A program made the position numbers and the translations under genes. Shown in pieces: positions 35,649 through 44,699 of a stretch of 64,000 nt of DNA. The notes beneath the pieces are model-generated. The model was given only the letters and a program-made list of their open reading frames with translations. It had not been told where the DNA came from and searched no databases. Source of the stretch: Shewanella japonica (GTDB lineage: Bacteria > Pseudomonadota > Gammaproteobacteria > Enterobacterales > Shewanellaceae); contig NZ_CP020472.1 in assembly GCF_002075795.1 (NCBI RefSeq), positions 2,463,001 through 2,527,000 on the forward strand, given 5' to 3'. The stretch's first letter is position 1, and each line of letters opens with the position of its first letter.

Positions 35649-36284
35649 CTATAAAATCAATTCTCTAAAGTCGCTTATCACTTTGCTTGCCACCGATAAA
35701 TTATTGTTAATATTAAATTCATGTTGTATCGCGATAACATCACACCCACTGGCTATTCCAGCACTAATACCGGCGAATGAATCTTCAAATATCACGGTAT
35801 TGTTTGGCGACATTGATAATTTATTAAGGGCTAATAAATAAGCAGCAGGATCAGGTTTATGCTTGCTAACATCTTCTTTGGTAATAATAACTTCAAACAT
35901 GGCAGTTAAATTGAGAGCTTGAAGAATATCATTGACCATCCACTTGGCGGCTGACGTCACTAGCCCACAAGTTCTACCTTGTAATTGTAGATAGGTTAAA
36001 TATTGAAGTGCACCAGGAGTTAACTGCAACGCTTGCAGTAGCAAAGCTTGATAGCGTTTTTTAAATATCTGATTAAATTCATTAATATCTGGAGAAATAT
36101 TCGCTTTATCGAAGAAGAACTGAGTCACAATCCCCCAGTTTTGCCCCATCACTTCTTGATAATGATGATAATCAACTTTTGCGCCGTATACAGCACAGGC
36201 CTTCGCTATAGCTTGACCTTTGAGTGGCTCAGAGTTGACTAAGGTGCCATCCATATCAAATAGAAATAGTTGATAATCTTTCAC
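35649..36284 (-). CDS. HAD-IA hydrolase (beta-phosphoglucomutase-like)
   Basis: A 211-residue haloacid dehalogenase-type phosphatase or phosphomutase. Motif I is FDMDGTLVNSEPL (Asp nucleophile at 9), motif II the VTSAA serine/threonine, motif III Lys in SKHKPDPAA, and motif IV FEDSFAGISA. The helical cap between motifs I and II is the small C1 type. The substrate may be a sugar phosphate; it lies between the agar genes but no operator is seen beside it. Three tandem 11-base repeats lie 61 bases upstream of the start. Confidence 0.85.
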   Translation of the reverse strand: MKDYQLFLFDMDGTLVNSEPLKGQAIAKACAVYGAKVDYHHYQEVMGQNWGIVTQFFFDKANISPDINEFNQIFKKRYQALLLQALQLTPGALQYLTYLQLQGRTCGLVTSAAKWMVNDILQALNLTAMFEVIITKEDVSKHKPDPAAYLLALNKLSMSPNNTVIFEDSFAGISAGIASGCDVIAIQHEFNINNNLSVASKVISDFRELIL

Positions 36285-36344
36285 TTTTTTCTCCAGCGGT
36301 GACTGCTTTTGATTACTTTACTACGATTAATCCCTTATACGCAC

Positions 36345-36377
36345 GTTGATTTTGGGTTGATTTGGGGTTGATTTTGG
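36345..36377. repeat. Three tandem 11-base repeats
   Basis: GTTGATTTTGG, GTTGATTTGGG, GTTGATTTTGG lie head to tail. They lie upstream of the HAD hydrolase start (36284), in what should be its promoter region. Confidence 0.6.
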
Positions 36378-36521
36378 CGCTAACTGGTGGATTGATTTGA
36401 TATTCAATAACTATTTAATCAGTTATTTTATTAATTATACTGCTTACGGTCTTAGGTTGTGGGTAAACATGGCTAGATTTACGAAAACCAAGATAACAGG
36501 CTCTAACACCTTTACCTAGCC

Positions 36522-36556
36522 CAAAAAAAACCAACTGCTGGAGGGGATACAGTTGG
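36522..36556 (-). terminator. Terminator of AHG catabolic operon
   Basis: CCAACTG (36531-36537) pairs with CAGTTGG (36550-36556); on the minus strand the stem is followed by T8. It is 60 bases after the aldehyde dehydrogenase stop. Confidence 0.82.
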
Positions 36557-36616
36557 CTTTGGTTAACACTATAATTTCTGTTGAATCTCAATACTAGGAC
36601 TCTGATATAGAAGATA

Positions 36617-38065
36617 TTAGGCTTCGTTAAAATATACCGTCTTTTTCTCTACATATTGCTCAAGTCCATATTTACCATCTTCACCGCCGACACCACTCAT
36701 TTTCCAGCCATTGTGAAACCCCTGGTGCTGCTCACCCAAACCACGGTTTACATACACTTCGCCTACTTCCATTTCTGCAATAGATTGATGAATATAATCA
36801 AGGTTTTTGGTGTACAAGTAAGCTGATAATCCATACTCACTATCGTTAGTATAAGTAATAGCATCTTCAATACTGTGAATTTTAATGATAGGAAGTACTG
36901 GTCCAAAGGTTTCTTCATGCACTAAAATGTTGTCTTGCTCTACATCCACTAACACAGTTGGCTCATACCAATTGCCACCTTCAAAACCTGCAACCGATGC
37001 GACTTGGCCACCTGTCACCAGTTTCGCCCCTTGTTCAATACTCTTCTCTACCAATGTATGAATATTTTTGATTTCACTCTGGTTAACTTTTGGGCCCATA
37101 TCTGAATTTGAATCCATAGGATCACCAACTTTCAGCGCATTCACCTTTGGTACAAACTTTTCAATAAATGTATCGTACACATCCGCATGCACATATAAAC
37201 GTTCAGCACACGTACACACTTGACCACAATTAGCAAAGCGAGCAATCAGCGCATCATCTACCGCTTTATCTAAATCAGCATCTTCCATCACAATAAAGGG
37301 AGCTTTACCGCCGAGTTCTAACATCACTGGCGTTAAGTGCTTACCACTGGCTTGATAAATAATTTGCCCAGCTCGAGTACTGCCAGTCATTGTAATTAAC
37401 TCTGTAATCGGGCTTTCACATAAATGCTGACCAACAATGGAACCACTCCCATTTATAATATTCAGCACGCCAGCGGGGATTCCTGCTTCGTTAGCAATAC
37501 GGCCAAGTTCCATAGTAGCCAATGGTGTTTCTTGTGTAGGCTTAACAACAATGGCATTACCAGTAATTAATGCAGGACCGATTTTACGACCCGCTAATGC
37601 TAATGGAAAATTCCACGCTGTAATTGCGACCACAACCCCTTTGGGAACTTTATGAATATAAATTTTCTCGTTTTCATTATCTGACGGTAAAATATCACCT
37701 TGTAGCGTCAAAGCATTATCGCAAGCATATTCAACGAATGTGGCTGTTGCTTCAACTTCCATGCGTGCAACATCAATTAATTTGCCTTGCTCTTTTACAA
37801 GCAACACCGCTAACGCTTCGCCACTTTGGCGAATACCACTGGCAAACTTTCTTAGGATGGTTGCCCGGGCTCTTGGCGTTTTTTTAGCCCAGCCTTTTTG
37901 TGCTTGCTGGGCAATTTCTAATGCATCTTGTGCATCATCAACGCAGCCTTTGGGAATCACACCAACAAGCTCACCCGTACTCGGTGAAAACACCGAAATA
38001 GTGCCATCCGCTTTCGATGGCACATACTCACCGTTAATAAAGTTTACCTTATTTCTAATTTCCAT
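36617..38065 (-). CDS. Aldehyde dehydrogenase, probable 3,6-anhydro-L-galactose dehydrogenase
   Basis: This 482-residue NAD(P)-dependent aldehyde dehydrogenase has the catalytic Cys284 in NCGQVC, the general-base glutamate in MLELGGKAP, and cofactor residues TAWNFPL and TGSTRAG. In agarolytic bacteria the enzyme that oxidises AHG to 3,6-anhydrogalactonate belongs to this family, and the four-gene operon makes that the likely reaction. I chose ATG 38065: it follows GGGGAGATAATCC and leaves 4 bases after the reductase stop. An upstream in-frame start at 38113 would overlap the preceding gene by 44 bases. Lactaldehyde or succinate-semialdehyde as substrate cannot be excluded by sequence alone. 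Confidence 0.9.
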   Translation of the reverse strand: MEIRNKVNFINGEYVPSKADGTISVFSPSTGELVGVIPKGCVDDAQDALEIAQQAQKGWAKKTPRARATILRKFASGIRQSGEALAVLLVKEQGKLIDVARMEVEATATFVEYACDNALTLQGDILPSDNENEKIYIHKVPKGVVVAITAWNFPLALAGRKIGPALITGNAIVVKPTQETPLATMELGRIANEAGIPAGVLNIINGSGSIVGQHLCESPITELITMTGSTRAGQIIYQASGKHLTPVMLELGGKAPFIVMEDADLDKAVDDALIARFANCGQVCTCAERLYVHADVYDTFIEKFVPKVNALKVGDPMDSNSDMGPKVNQSEIKNIHTLVEKSIEQGAKLVTGGQVASVAGFEGGNWYEPTVLVDVEQDNILVHEETFGPVLPIIKIHSIEDAITYTNDSEYGLSAYLYTKNLDYIHQSIAEMEVGEVYVNRGLGEQHQGFHNGWKMSGVGGEDGKYGLEQYVEKKTVYFNEA

Positions 38066-38069
38066 TGGA

Positions 38070-38846
38070 TTATCTCCCCATCCAACCGCCATCAACCAAT
38101 AAAATACCGCCATTCATATAATCTGATGCAGCGGACGCTAAAAATACCGTTGGCCCTTTAAAGTCTTCAGGTGTACCCCAACGGCCTTGTGGAATACGCT
38201 CTAATATTGATTTAGAACGAACGGGATCATCTCTGAGTGCTTCTGTATTATCAGTGGCAATATACCCAGGAGCGATTGCATTTACATTGACACCTTTGCC
38301 AGCCCATTCATTTGCAAGCGCCTTAGCCAGTTGCCCAATTGCGCCCTTACTCGCTGCGTAACCAGGAACAGTAATTCCACCCTGAAATGTGAGCAATGAA
38401 GCCGTAAAAATAATCTTTCCTTCACCACGTGCTACCATTTTTTTGCCGATTTCACGACTGAGGATAAACTGAGAGTTTAAGTTTATCTCCATGATTTTAT
38501 CCCAGTATTGATCGCGATGTTCAATGGCTGGCTCACGCAATATCGAACCTGCATTATTCACAAGAATATCAATGGTGTCATGTTGGCCGTTAACGGTTTC
38601 TACAAATTGATACAGGCTTTTTCGGTCTGAAAAGTCACACTGGTAGGCATAGAATTGACGTCCTAAAGCGGTAACTTCAGATTCAACATCGGAACCTGAC
38701 GCCGCTAAAGAAGCAGATACACCAATGATGTCAGCACCAGCTTCTGCTAAGGCTACCGCCATGGCTTTACCAATACCACGACTACAACCGGTCACTAAGG
38801 CCAGCTTGCCAGTTAAATCGAATTTACTTAGTACATTATTTTGCAT
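38070..38846 (-). CDS. kduD: KduD-like SDR oxidoreductase (2,5-diketo-3-deoxygluconate reductase)
   Basis: This 258-residue short-chain dehydrogenase closely follows E. coli KduD: cofactor loop [12 protein letters not shown], catalytic Ser in [14 protein letters not shown] (Tyr-x3-Lys), then [15 protein letters not shown] and [16 protein letters not shown]. KduD interconverts 2-keto-3-deoxygluconate and 2,5-diketo-3-deoxygluconate. In the AHG pathway the reductive direction produces D-KDG, the substrate of the kinase at 15809. It lies 10 bases after the zinc dehydrogenase and 4 before the aldehyde dehydrogenase, so all are one transcript. AAAGGAAGC provides a good ribosome site. Confidence 0.9.
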   Translation of the reverse strand: MQNNVLSKFDLTGKLALVTGCSRGIGKAMAVALAEAGADIIGVSASLAASGSDVESEVTALGRQFYAYQCDFSDRKSLYQFVETVNGQHDTIDILVNNAGSILREPAIEHRDQYWDKIMEINLNSQFILSREIGKKMVARGEGKIIFTASLLTFQGGITVPGYAASKGAIGQLAKALANEWAGKGVNVNAIAPGYIATDNTEALRDDPVRSKSILERIPQGRWGTPEDFKGPTVFLASAASDYMNGGILLVDGGWMGR

Positions 38847-38856
38847 GATGCTTCCT

Positions 38857-39879
38857 TTACTCTACTGCACATGACACAAGTGCTTTCATTCCTGTTGGGT
38901 TGTTATCCATATTCTCGAATGCATTACTGATATGACTTAACTTGCTCACAGAGGTAATAAATGGCGCGAGATCTATGCTACCTGAAGCAACTAAATCAAT
39001 TGCCATATCGAAATCTGCGTGTTCGTAAACTCTCGCACCGAGTAACTCGAGTTCTTTCCAGAAAAATTGAAACAAATCAACTTGTGGTTTTTGTGCATGT
39101 ATTGCGACCATACATATACGGCCACGAACTGAGGCGATATCGACCATTGCATCAACTGCAGGTTGTACCCCAGAAACTTCAAACACCACATCAGCCCCTT
39201 TACCTTGCGTCCATGTATCTACAAAATCCTTAAGATCTTGCTCAATAGGGTTCACCGTTGGAATAGCAAACTTATTTGAAAAATCACGACGGCTTTCATT
39301 TGGCTCAGAAATAATCACTTCAGCCCCAACTGATTTTGCAACTAAAGCAACTAGCTGGCCAATTGGCCCGCCACCAATAACAACGGCTTTTTCACCCGCA
39401 GTTAAACGTGAACGTGCGACATCATGGCAAGCTACAGACAAAGGCTCTATCAAAGCACCTTGTTGTAAGCTAACGTTTGCGGGCAGTTTATGTAAAGTGC
39501 GAGACTTTACAGTCCACGAGTTTTGAAAGGCGCCTGGTGTATCAATCCCCATAAATTTAAGGTTTTGACAAACATGCGAATGCCCTGCATCACAGGCTGG
39601 ACATTCTCCGCACCAGTCTAATGGTCTCACTACAACGCGCTCGCCAATCTCATAACCCGCTACATTTTTGCCAATTTCAGCAATGGTGCCTGAAATTTCA
39701 TGGCCTATCGTGTGCGGCGGATTCACTCGAGTGTCCATTACACCATGGTATATGTGCATATCTGTGCCACAAATACCAACATAGCCTACGTTTAAACGTA
39801 CCTCATCATCACCAGGACTAATTGCTTGTGATTCAACAACTCTAAACGATTTATTACCTATATATTGAGCAGCTTGCAT
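38857..39879 (-). CDS. Zinc alcohol dehydrogenase, probable L-KDGal 5-dehydrogenase
   Basis: This 340-residue medium-chain dehydrogenase has the catalytic zinc ligands in CGTDMH and GHEISG, four structural-zinc cysteines in CGECPACDAGHSHVC, and a Rossmann motif GGGPIGQ. In agarose degraders an enzyme of this type oxidises 2-keto-3-deoxy-L-galactonate at C5 to the 2,5-diketo acid. Together with the next gene, KduD, this inverts the C5 centre. It is 10 bases after the cycloisomerase and 10 before the KduD gene. The exact substrate rests on context. Confidence 0.88.
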   Translation of the reverse strand: MQAAQYIGNKSFRVVESQAISPGDDEVRLNVGYVGICGTDMHIYHGVMDTRVNPPHTIGHEISGTIAEIGKNVAGYEIGERVVVRPLDWCGECPACDAGHSHVCQNLKFMGIDTPGAFQNSWTVKSRTLHKLPANVSLQQGALIEPLSVACHDVARSRLTAGEKAVVIGGGPIGQLVALVAKSVGAEVIISEPNESRRDFSNKFAIPTVNPIEQDLKDFVDTWTQGKGADVVFEVSGVQPAVDAMVDIASVRGRICMVAIHAQKPQVDLFQFFWKELELLGARVYEHADFDMAIDLVASGSIDLAPFITSVSKLSHISNAFENMDNNPTGMKALVSCAVE

Positions 39880-39889
39880 AATCTTGACC

Positions 39890-40999
39890 TTATGAGCTCA
39901 TTTTTAAATGAGGAGTTAATAATGCATCATCAAAAACAACGCCAGTACCTGGAATATCAGGTGCGACCGCTTTGCCATTAATGATTTTTAAAGGGGTTGT
40001 GGTGTATTCATCAATTGGAAACGAATGTACTTCGAGGTAACCAGAATGTGGCTGCGAGGCAAGTAAACTAACGTGTAATTCATGCATACCATGGCTACAC
40101 ACTGGAATGTTATTAGCGTATGCCAGTTGCGCCACCATTAAAAAGCCCGTTATGCCGCCAATATTTGAGGCGTCAGGTTGCAAAAAACCTAACTTAGATT
40201 GCGAAATTGCATAGGTAAACTCATGAATGGTATGTAGGTTTTCACCCATAGCCAATGGAATATCAATAGCATCTGCAATATCTGCATAGCCTAAATAGTC
40301 ATCTGGAATTGTTGGCTCTTCAAACCACTTAATATCGCAATGGGCAATTGCATTAGCAAAACGAATAGCTTGCTCTTTGGTCATCGAATAATTTGCATCA
40401 ACCATGAAGATACGATCGGGTCCAATTAATTCCCGTACAGCTTCAACACGTCTGACGTCTTCTTTGTAATCGCTTTTACCAACTTTAATTTTTACCGCTT
40501 CAAAGCCACGATCTAGATAAGTTTGAATATTGCTCAGTAACTTTTGATGGTCAAAATTAAGATCAATGCCACCAGCGTAGCAATTAACTTGGTTACTCGC
40601 GCCACCAGCAACTTTCCACAGAGGTAAACCTAGGTTTTTACATTTAATGTCCCACAGTGCAATATCTACAGCAGAAATAGCAAAGCTTAATAACCCTCCT
40701 CGGCCAACATAGTGAAAGTGCCATTGAAGCTCATCCCATATCGCCATAATATCTGAAGCATCTTTACCTATGAGTAATGGCTTCATTTCATCATTTAGTA
40801 AAGAATAGATAGCTCTTCCGCCCTTGCCTCCTGTATATGTGTATCCCACGCCCTCTATACCATTCGACGTTTTAATGCGTGTCAAAATCAACTCAAAATG
40901 AGTGTGATCACCATGCTTAGCATCAGACAAGACTTCAGCCAAAGGGACTTGATAGTACTCAACCTTAACCGACTCAATCTTATTGGCTTCCTTTGTCAT
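39890..40999 (-). CDS. 3,6-anhydro-L-galactonate cycloisomerase (enolase superfamily)
   Basis: This 369-residue mandelate-racemase-type enolase superfamily enzyme opens the anhydro ring of 3,6-anhydro-L-galactonate to give 2-keto-3-deoxy-L-galactonate. The KIK motif (Lys170, Lys172) supplies the base; metal ligands lie in MVDANYS, WFEEP and MGENLH; and SHGMHELH holds the second histidine. It is the first gene of the four-gene operon, starting 36 bases after an exact operator, with AGGTGAG as ribosome site. The superfamily is certain. The specific reaction follows from the agar context, the known cycloisomerases of agar-degrading Vibrio, and the neighbouring genes. Confidence 0.92.
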   Translation of the reverse strand: MTKEANKIESVKVEYYQVPLAEVLSDAKHGDHTHFELILTRIKTSNGIEGVGYTYTGGKGGRAIYSLLNDEMKPLLIGKDASDIMAIWDELQWHFHYVGRGGLLSFAISAVDIALWDIKCKNLGLPLWKVAGGASNQVNCYAGGIDLNFDHQKLLSNIQTYLDRGFEAVKIKVGKSDYKEDVRRVEAVRELIGPDRIFMVDANYSMTKEQAIRFANAIAHCDIKWFEEPTIPDDYLGYADIADAIDIPLAMGENLHTIHEFTYAISQSKLGFLQPDASNIGGITGFLMVAQLAYANNIPVCSHGMHELHVSLLASQPHSGYLEVHSFPIDEYTTTPLKIINGKAVAPDIPGTGVVFDDALLTPHLKMSS

Positions 41000-41034
41000 T
41001 GACTCACCTTTAAATGAAGCTTACAAACAGTTTA

Positions 41035-41044
41035 TTGTTAACAA
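41035..41044. promoter_or_regulatory. TTGTTAACAA operator, AHG operon
   Basis: Exact palindrome reading on as TTGTTAACAATCTACA, the same 16 bases as the GH50 site in reverse. It lies 36 bases before the cycloisomerase start, close enough to block transcription. Confidence 0.78.
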
Positions 41045-41238
41045 TCTACACAAGAGGTTTTTAAATGTAAAGTAATTGTTAGCGCTAATTTGTTTATTGA
41101 GTCAAACTCAAGTTTGCAAAAATCGAATGCTCTACCTGTTTAAATTATCTGACAATGACAGCGGTTACATGCCCTAATATCCAACACTTACCATTTAAGT
41201 GACAATTGACACTATGTTTAATTTTGTCAGTATCGCTG

Positions 41239-42108
41239 TTAACTAAGCTGTTTCCAGAGCGCTTTTCGATATTGATTTGGCGTCTTTGAGAAGTAGCGTT
41301 TAAACATAGAAATAAAATGAGATGGGTTTGAAAAGTTAAGATCGTAACTTATTTGGGTAATGCTTTTTTCACTTTGTCCTAACCAACGTGCGCTGGTATA
41401 CAGCTTATGCTGTACAACAAACTGCGAGTAGTTACAGTTAAAGGTGCGTTTAAACAATCTAGAAAAGTACGAGGTAGAAATGTGACACATTACTGCGGCT
41501 TCAACTAAAGTAAGCTCTACCACATCTTGTTCTCTAAATAAGCTTAAAATAGGACTGAGTTTTTTGTACGAGGCGTCGGTCACTAGAGCACGCTCTGCAT
41601 TGGGTAAAACCGCTTTACCTTGGGCGACAAGCCAAATAATGATTAATTTTAATAAGGTTGCACTTTTTACGCTGTGTGGGTCGTCTAAATAGCTTTGCTC
41701 TAGCCAATTAACTTGTTGTTGAATGCTTTGCCAATCTTGCTGACTAAAACGTAGTTGTAAACCACGCCTTAGTATCGCCTCTTCATACAGCAGACCATTA
41801 TCAATTAAAAATTGCGGCATAAACTGGATAATATACCAAGCTTTTGCATGTTCAGTTAACTCATAGTCATGGGTCTCGAGTGCTGGGGTAAATACCACAT
41901 CACCTTTTTGGATCGCTGACTGACCTTGTGAGTGATAGTACATTCCTTGTACATCTTCAAAAATAATAAACTCATGAACTTGATGAAAATGCATCATACA
42001 TGCATACACTTCATTTCGTTGGTAAGCCACACGATGAACTTCAAATTGATATCCCGGTTTAATGGAAATTGGTTCGCAATGTATGCCTGCTTTATTACGC
42101 GTGTGCAT
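41239..42108 (-). CDS. AraC-family transcriptional regulator
   Basis: This 289-residue regulator has an N-terminal cupin-like effector domain (residues 15-110: HRVAYQRNEVYACMMHFHQV, GDVVFTP) and a C-terminal double helix-turn-helix (about 185-285: LVEAAVMCHISTSYFSRLFK, ITQISYDLNFSNPSHFISMF). It probably senses a sugar. It is divergent from the NHL protein and faces the AHG operon with a 239-base gap, so it may regulate either. AGGGAG lies 6 bases before ATG 42108. I found no clear direct repeats that could be its operator. Confidence 0.9.
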   Translation of the reverse strand: MHTRNKAGIHCEPISIKPGYQFEVHRVAYQRNEVYACMMHFHQVHEFIIFEDVQGMYYHSQGQSAIQKGDVVFTPALETHDYELTEHAKAWYIIQFMPQFLIDNGLLYEEAILRRGLQLRFSQQDWQSIQQQVNWLEQSYLDDPHSVKSATLLKLIIIWLVAQGKAVLPNAERALVTDASYKKLSPILSLFREQDVVELTLVEAAVMCHISTSYFSRLFKRTFNCNYSQFVVQHKLYTSARWLGQSEKSITQISYDLNFSNPSHFISMFKRYFSKTPNQYRKALWKQLS

Positions 42109-42215
42109 TTGACTCCCTGTTTTATCTGGCTAAATAGATCGTACTATTCAACAAATGTCCTGCACACATAATAAGTGCAAATATCTAACAGTTTTTATCT
42201 TATACATATTTATCA

Positions 42216-42225
42216 TTGTTAACAA
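42216..42225. promoter_or_regulatory. TTGTTAACAA operator before NHL protein
   Basis: Exact palindrome, 39 bases before the NHL protein ATG and 108 from the AraC start. Its ATTGTTAACAAT context equals the sites at 17601, 17813 and 41035. Confidence 0.75.
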
Positions 42226-42263
42226 TTAACCAAAATTGCTAGTGCAGATTACAAGGATAAAAT

Positions 42264-43346
42264 ATGAATACAGCTATTCCAGCTTCCCGTGATAATGCAA
42301 GGTTTGACCCTCATGGGTTAATCATTGGTCAAGGGGAGTTCACTTATCGAGTTAATACTCAATGGAATAAAATGACCGCTTCACAGCTACCTATTGAGAA
42401 CTGCCATGACTTAGCGTTTGACTCACAAGGCAGAATTATTATGGTCAGCGATCATCCGCAAAATAATATTATTATTTACAATAAAGACGGCAAATTAATT
42501 GATGCTTGGGGCGGACAATTTCCGGGAGCTCATGCAATAAAGATAAACCATGAAAATGGTGAAGACTTTTTATATGTAGTTGATTGTGGCTGGGTCATTA
42601 ACCGTCAATGGACGCCAACCAATGGTTTAGAAAGAGTGATCCCTCAGACTGGTTTTATTGCCAAACTGACGTTAACAGGCCAAGTCGTTTATACGATTAG
42701 CCATCCTCAAACCATTGGCGTTTATCAGCCTAACCAAGCCTTTCGTCCCACTGATATCGCGATCGCTGATAATGGCGATTTATATATTACTGACGGCTAT
42801 GGCTCTGATTATGTACTGCAATATGACAGCAATGGTCAGTTTATTCGGTATTGGGGCGGACATGATAATCTTGATACACGTTTAAATTTACAAAACACCC
42901 ATGGCATTGCCATTGATAAGCGACTCGTATCAAGCTCTCATACTGATGCTTCCCCGACACTGCTGATAAGTTCTAGGGCTGAACATGCATTAAAACAATA
43001 TTCTCTATCTGGAGATTACCTTAATACTATCAGTGTTCCAGGTGCCTATATAGGCGGACCCGTTTTTAAGGGAGAGCATTTTTTCGCGCCTGTATGTTGG
43101 TCACATATTAATGGTACAAATGCAGATAACTCTGGTTTCATCAGTGTATTTGATAAACACAATCAAGTCGTCGCTAATCTTGGGGGGGCTCAGCCTGAGT
43201 ATGTAAACGGTGAACTTCAACCTATGCATACCAGTTGGGATGTGTTTCGTCATTGTCATGGCTTATGTATCGACGATGATGACAATATTTATGTTGGACA
43301 ATGGAATGCAAATCAAAGTTTTCCAATACAATTAGTCAGAGTGTAA
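42264..43346 (+). CDS. Cytoplasmic NHL-repeat beta-propeller protein
   Basis: A 360-residue protein composed of about six NHL blades, for instance HDLAFDSQGRIIMVSDHPQN, PTDIAIADNGDLYITDGYGS, THGIAIDK and HGLCIDDDDNIYVGQW. The repeats place aspartates and histidines around the central channel, as in peptidyl-amidoglycolate lyase and sugar-acid lactonases, which bind metal there. No signal peptide is present, so it works in the cytoplasm. An exact operator 39 bases upstream places it in the agar regulon. A lactonase, epimerase or lyase for an AHG-derived sugar acid is possible, but no step of the known pathway needs it. I do not assign a reaction. Confidence 0.85.
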   Translation: MNTAIPASRDNARFDPHGLIIGQGEFTYRVNTQWNKMTASQLPIENCHDLAFDSQGRIIMVSDHPQNNIIIYNKDGKLIDAWGGQFPGAHAIKINHENGEDFLYVVDCGWVINRQWTPTNGLERVIPQTGFIAKLTLTGQVVYTISHPQTIGVYQPNQAFRPTDIAIADNGDLYITDGYGSDYVLQYDSNGQFIRYWGGHDNLDTRLNLQNTHGIAIDKRLVSSSHTDASPTLLISSRAEHALKQYSLSGDYLNTISVPGAYIGGPVFKGEHFFAPVCWSHINGTNADNSGFISVFDKHNQVVANLGGAQPEYVNGELQPMHTSWDVFRHCHGLCIDDDDNIYVGQWNANQSFPIQLVRV

Positions 43347-43425
43347 TAACCGTTTTAAAGATTTAATGAAAACATTTTTGATTTTATAAAAAACGATTAA
43401 TGACACTTTCGTTAAAATAGGTCGG

Positions 43426-43446
43426 CACCGCTTTTTACAAGCGGTG
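43426..43446 (+). terminator. Possible terminator between NHL and LysR genes
   Basis: CACCGCTT (43426-43433), 5-base loop, AAGCGGTG (43439-43446). The downstream plus tract TACTGGTTTTG is only moderately T-rich. It lies between convergent genes. Confidence 0.5.
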
Positions 43447-43516
43447 TACTGGTTTTGACTGAGGTTAGGTTAGCGTTGACTTAGTCGCTAACATAATTGC
43501 AGAGATAGGATCTGTA

Positions 43517-44431
43517 TTAACTATTATCCCAGTCCGCAGCTCCTAGTTTTTCAACTAAAAAGTCAATAAATACCCTCACCTTAGCGCTTAACGCATTGGC
43601 CTTAGGGTATACCAGCCATATAGCTGTATGATCATCGACGTTATAATCGGGCAATATTCTAACCAAGCTTCCTTGCTTTATATCTTCAGCCACGCTCCAA
43701 TAAGAATTCATTGATATCCCAGCTCCTGCCACAGTCGCTAACTTCATGCTGGTACCGTCATCGCAATTCAATCTAATTCGGCCATTTACCGGCGGAAACA
43801 CATATTCGTTCTGGTCGTCTTGTACGGCACTAATCAGTTTACGGCCTTTAGCATCTTTAAATACAATTAACTGATGGTCTACTAAATCTTTGGGCGTGTC
43901 TAATGTGCCATGCGCCGCGATATAGTCGGGTGATGCACATAAAATACGTTGGTCATCGGCTAACTTGCGTGCTCTTAAGCCACTGTCTTTCGCCTCTGTG
44001 TTTCTTAGCGCTAAGTCTATGCCATGCTCTATCAGGTTCACTTCAGTATCACTCAACCTCAGCTCTAAATCTAACTCTGGATACTTAGCTAAAAACTCAG
44101 GTAGAACCGGTAAAATATACAATTGTGCAAAGGTATTTGATGCGGTAAATCTTAGTAACCCTTTCACTTCATTAATTTCACTGCCAATGGCAGCCATGGC
44201 TGCATCTTGCTGTACTAAAATCTCTTTCGCATATGGCAAGAAGCCTTCGCCTTCTGTTGATAACGACACTTTCCTTGTAGAGCGATGTAATAGGTCTGTA
44301 CCTAATTGATTCTCAAGTTTTGATAACCTTGCAGACGCAATGGCTGGGGATATTCCTAAGGTTCTGCCAGCAGCACTAATACTTAATGACTCTGCAACCT
44401 TAACAAATAGACGTAAGCTCTCTGTGTCCAT
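43517..44431 (-). CDS. LysR-family transcriptional regulator
   Basis: This 304-residue regulator has a winged helix at residues 1-60 (MDTESLRLFVKVAESLSISA, GISPAIASARLSKLE) and a periplasmic-binding-protein-like effector domain (90-295). It is divergent from the enoyl-CoA hydratase gene and probably controls it, the normal arrangement for LysR proteins. The inducer is unknown. Confidence 0.9.
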   Translation of the reverse strand: MDTESLRLFVKVAESLSISAAGRTLGISPAIASARLSKLENQLGTDLLHRSTRKVSLSTEGEGFLPYAKEILVQQDAAMAAIGSEINEVKGLLRFTASNTFAQLYILPVLPEFLAKYPELDLELRLSDTEVNLIEHGIDLALRNTEAKDSGLRARKLADDQRILCASPDYIAAHGTLDTPKDLVDHQLIVFKDAKGRKLISAVQDDQNEYVFPPVNGRIRLNCDDGTSMKLATVAGAGISMNSYWSVAEDIKQGSLVRILPDYNVDDHTAIWLVYPKANALSAKVRVFIDFLVEKLGAADWDNS

Positions 44432-44699
44432 ATTTATTTGTTCCTATTTAACCTTCTTCTACAACTCGCCATGTGACAGCTGCCCATCCCAAACTTTTAT
44501 TCTTAAATGACCGATTAAGCAAATACAACACCAGATAGCCCTAATTTAGTTAATAGAAATACTAAATTCTCTTTATCAATAATTCGGATTCACTTAGCAG
44601 AGTCAATCGCCTACTTTTTATGAATGTGAACCAGATGATAACCAAGTGTTATTCAGCCACATAATTCATTCATGCTAGGACATTACAAGGACATCAACA

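Larger units (their letters stand above)
36285..36616. other. Intergenic, HAD gene / catabolic operon end
   Basis: A 332-base gap holding a short tandem repeat (36345-36377) upstream of the HAD gene and the operon terminator at 36522-36556. I see nothing else. Confidence 0.55.

Noticed and set aside
38066..38113. Longer start for the aldehyde dehydrogenase
   Set aside because: It would overlap the KduD gene by 44 bases; ATG 38065 has a clear ribosome site and standard family length.
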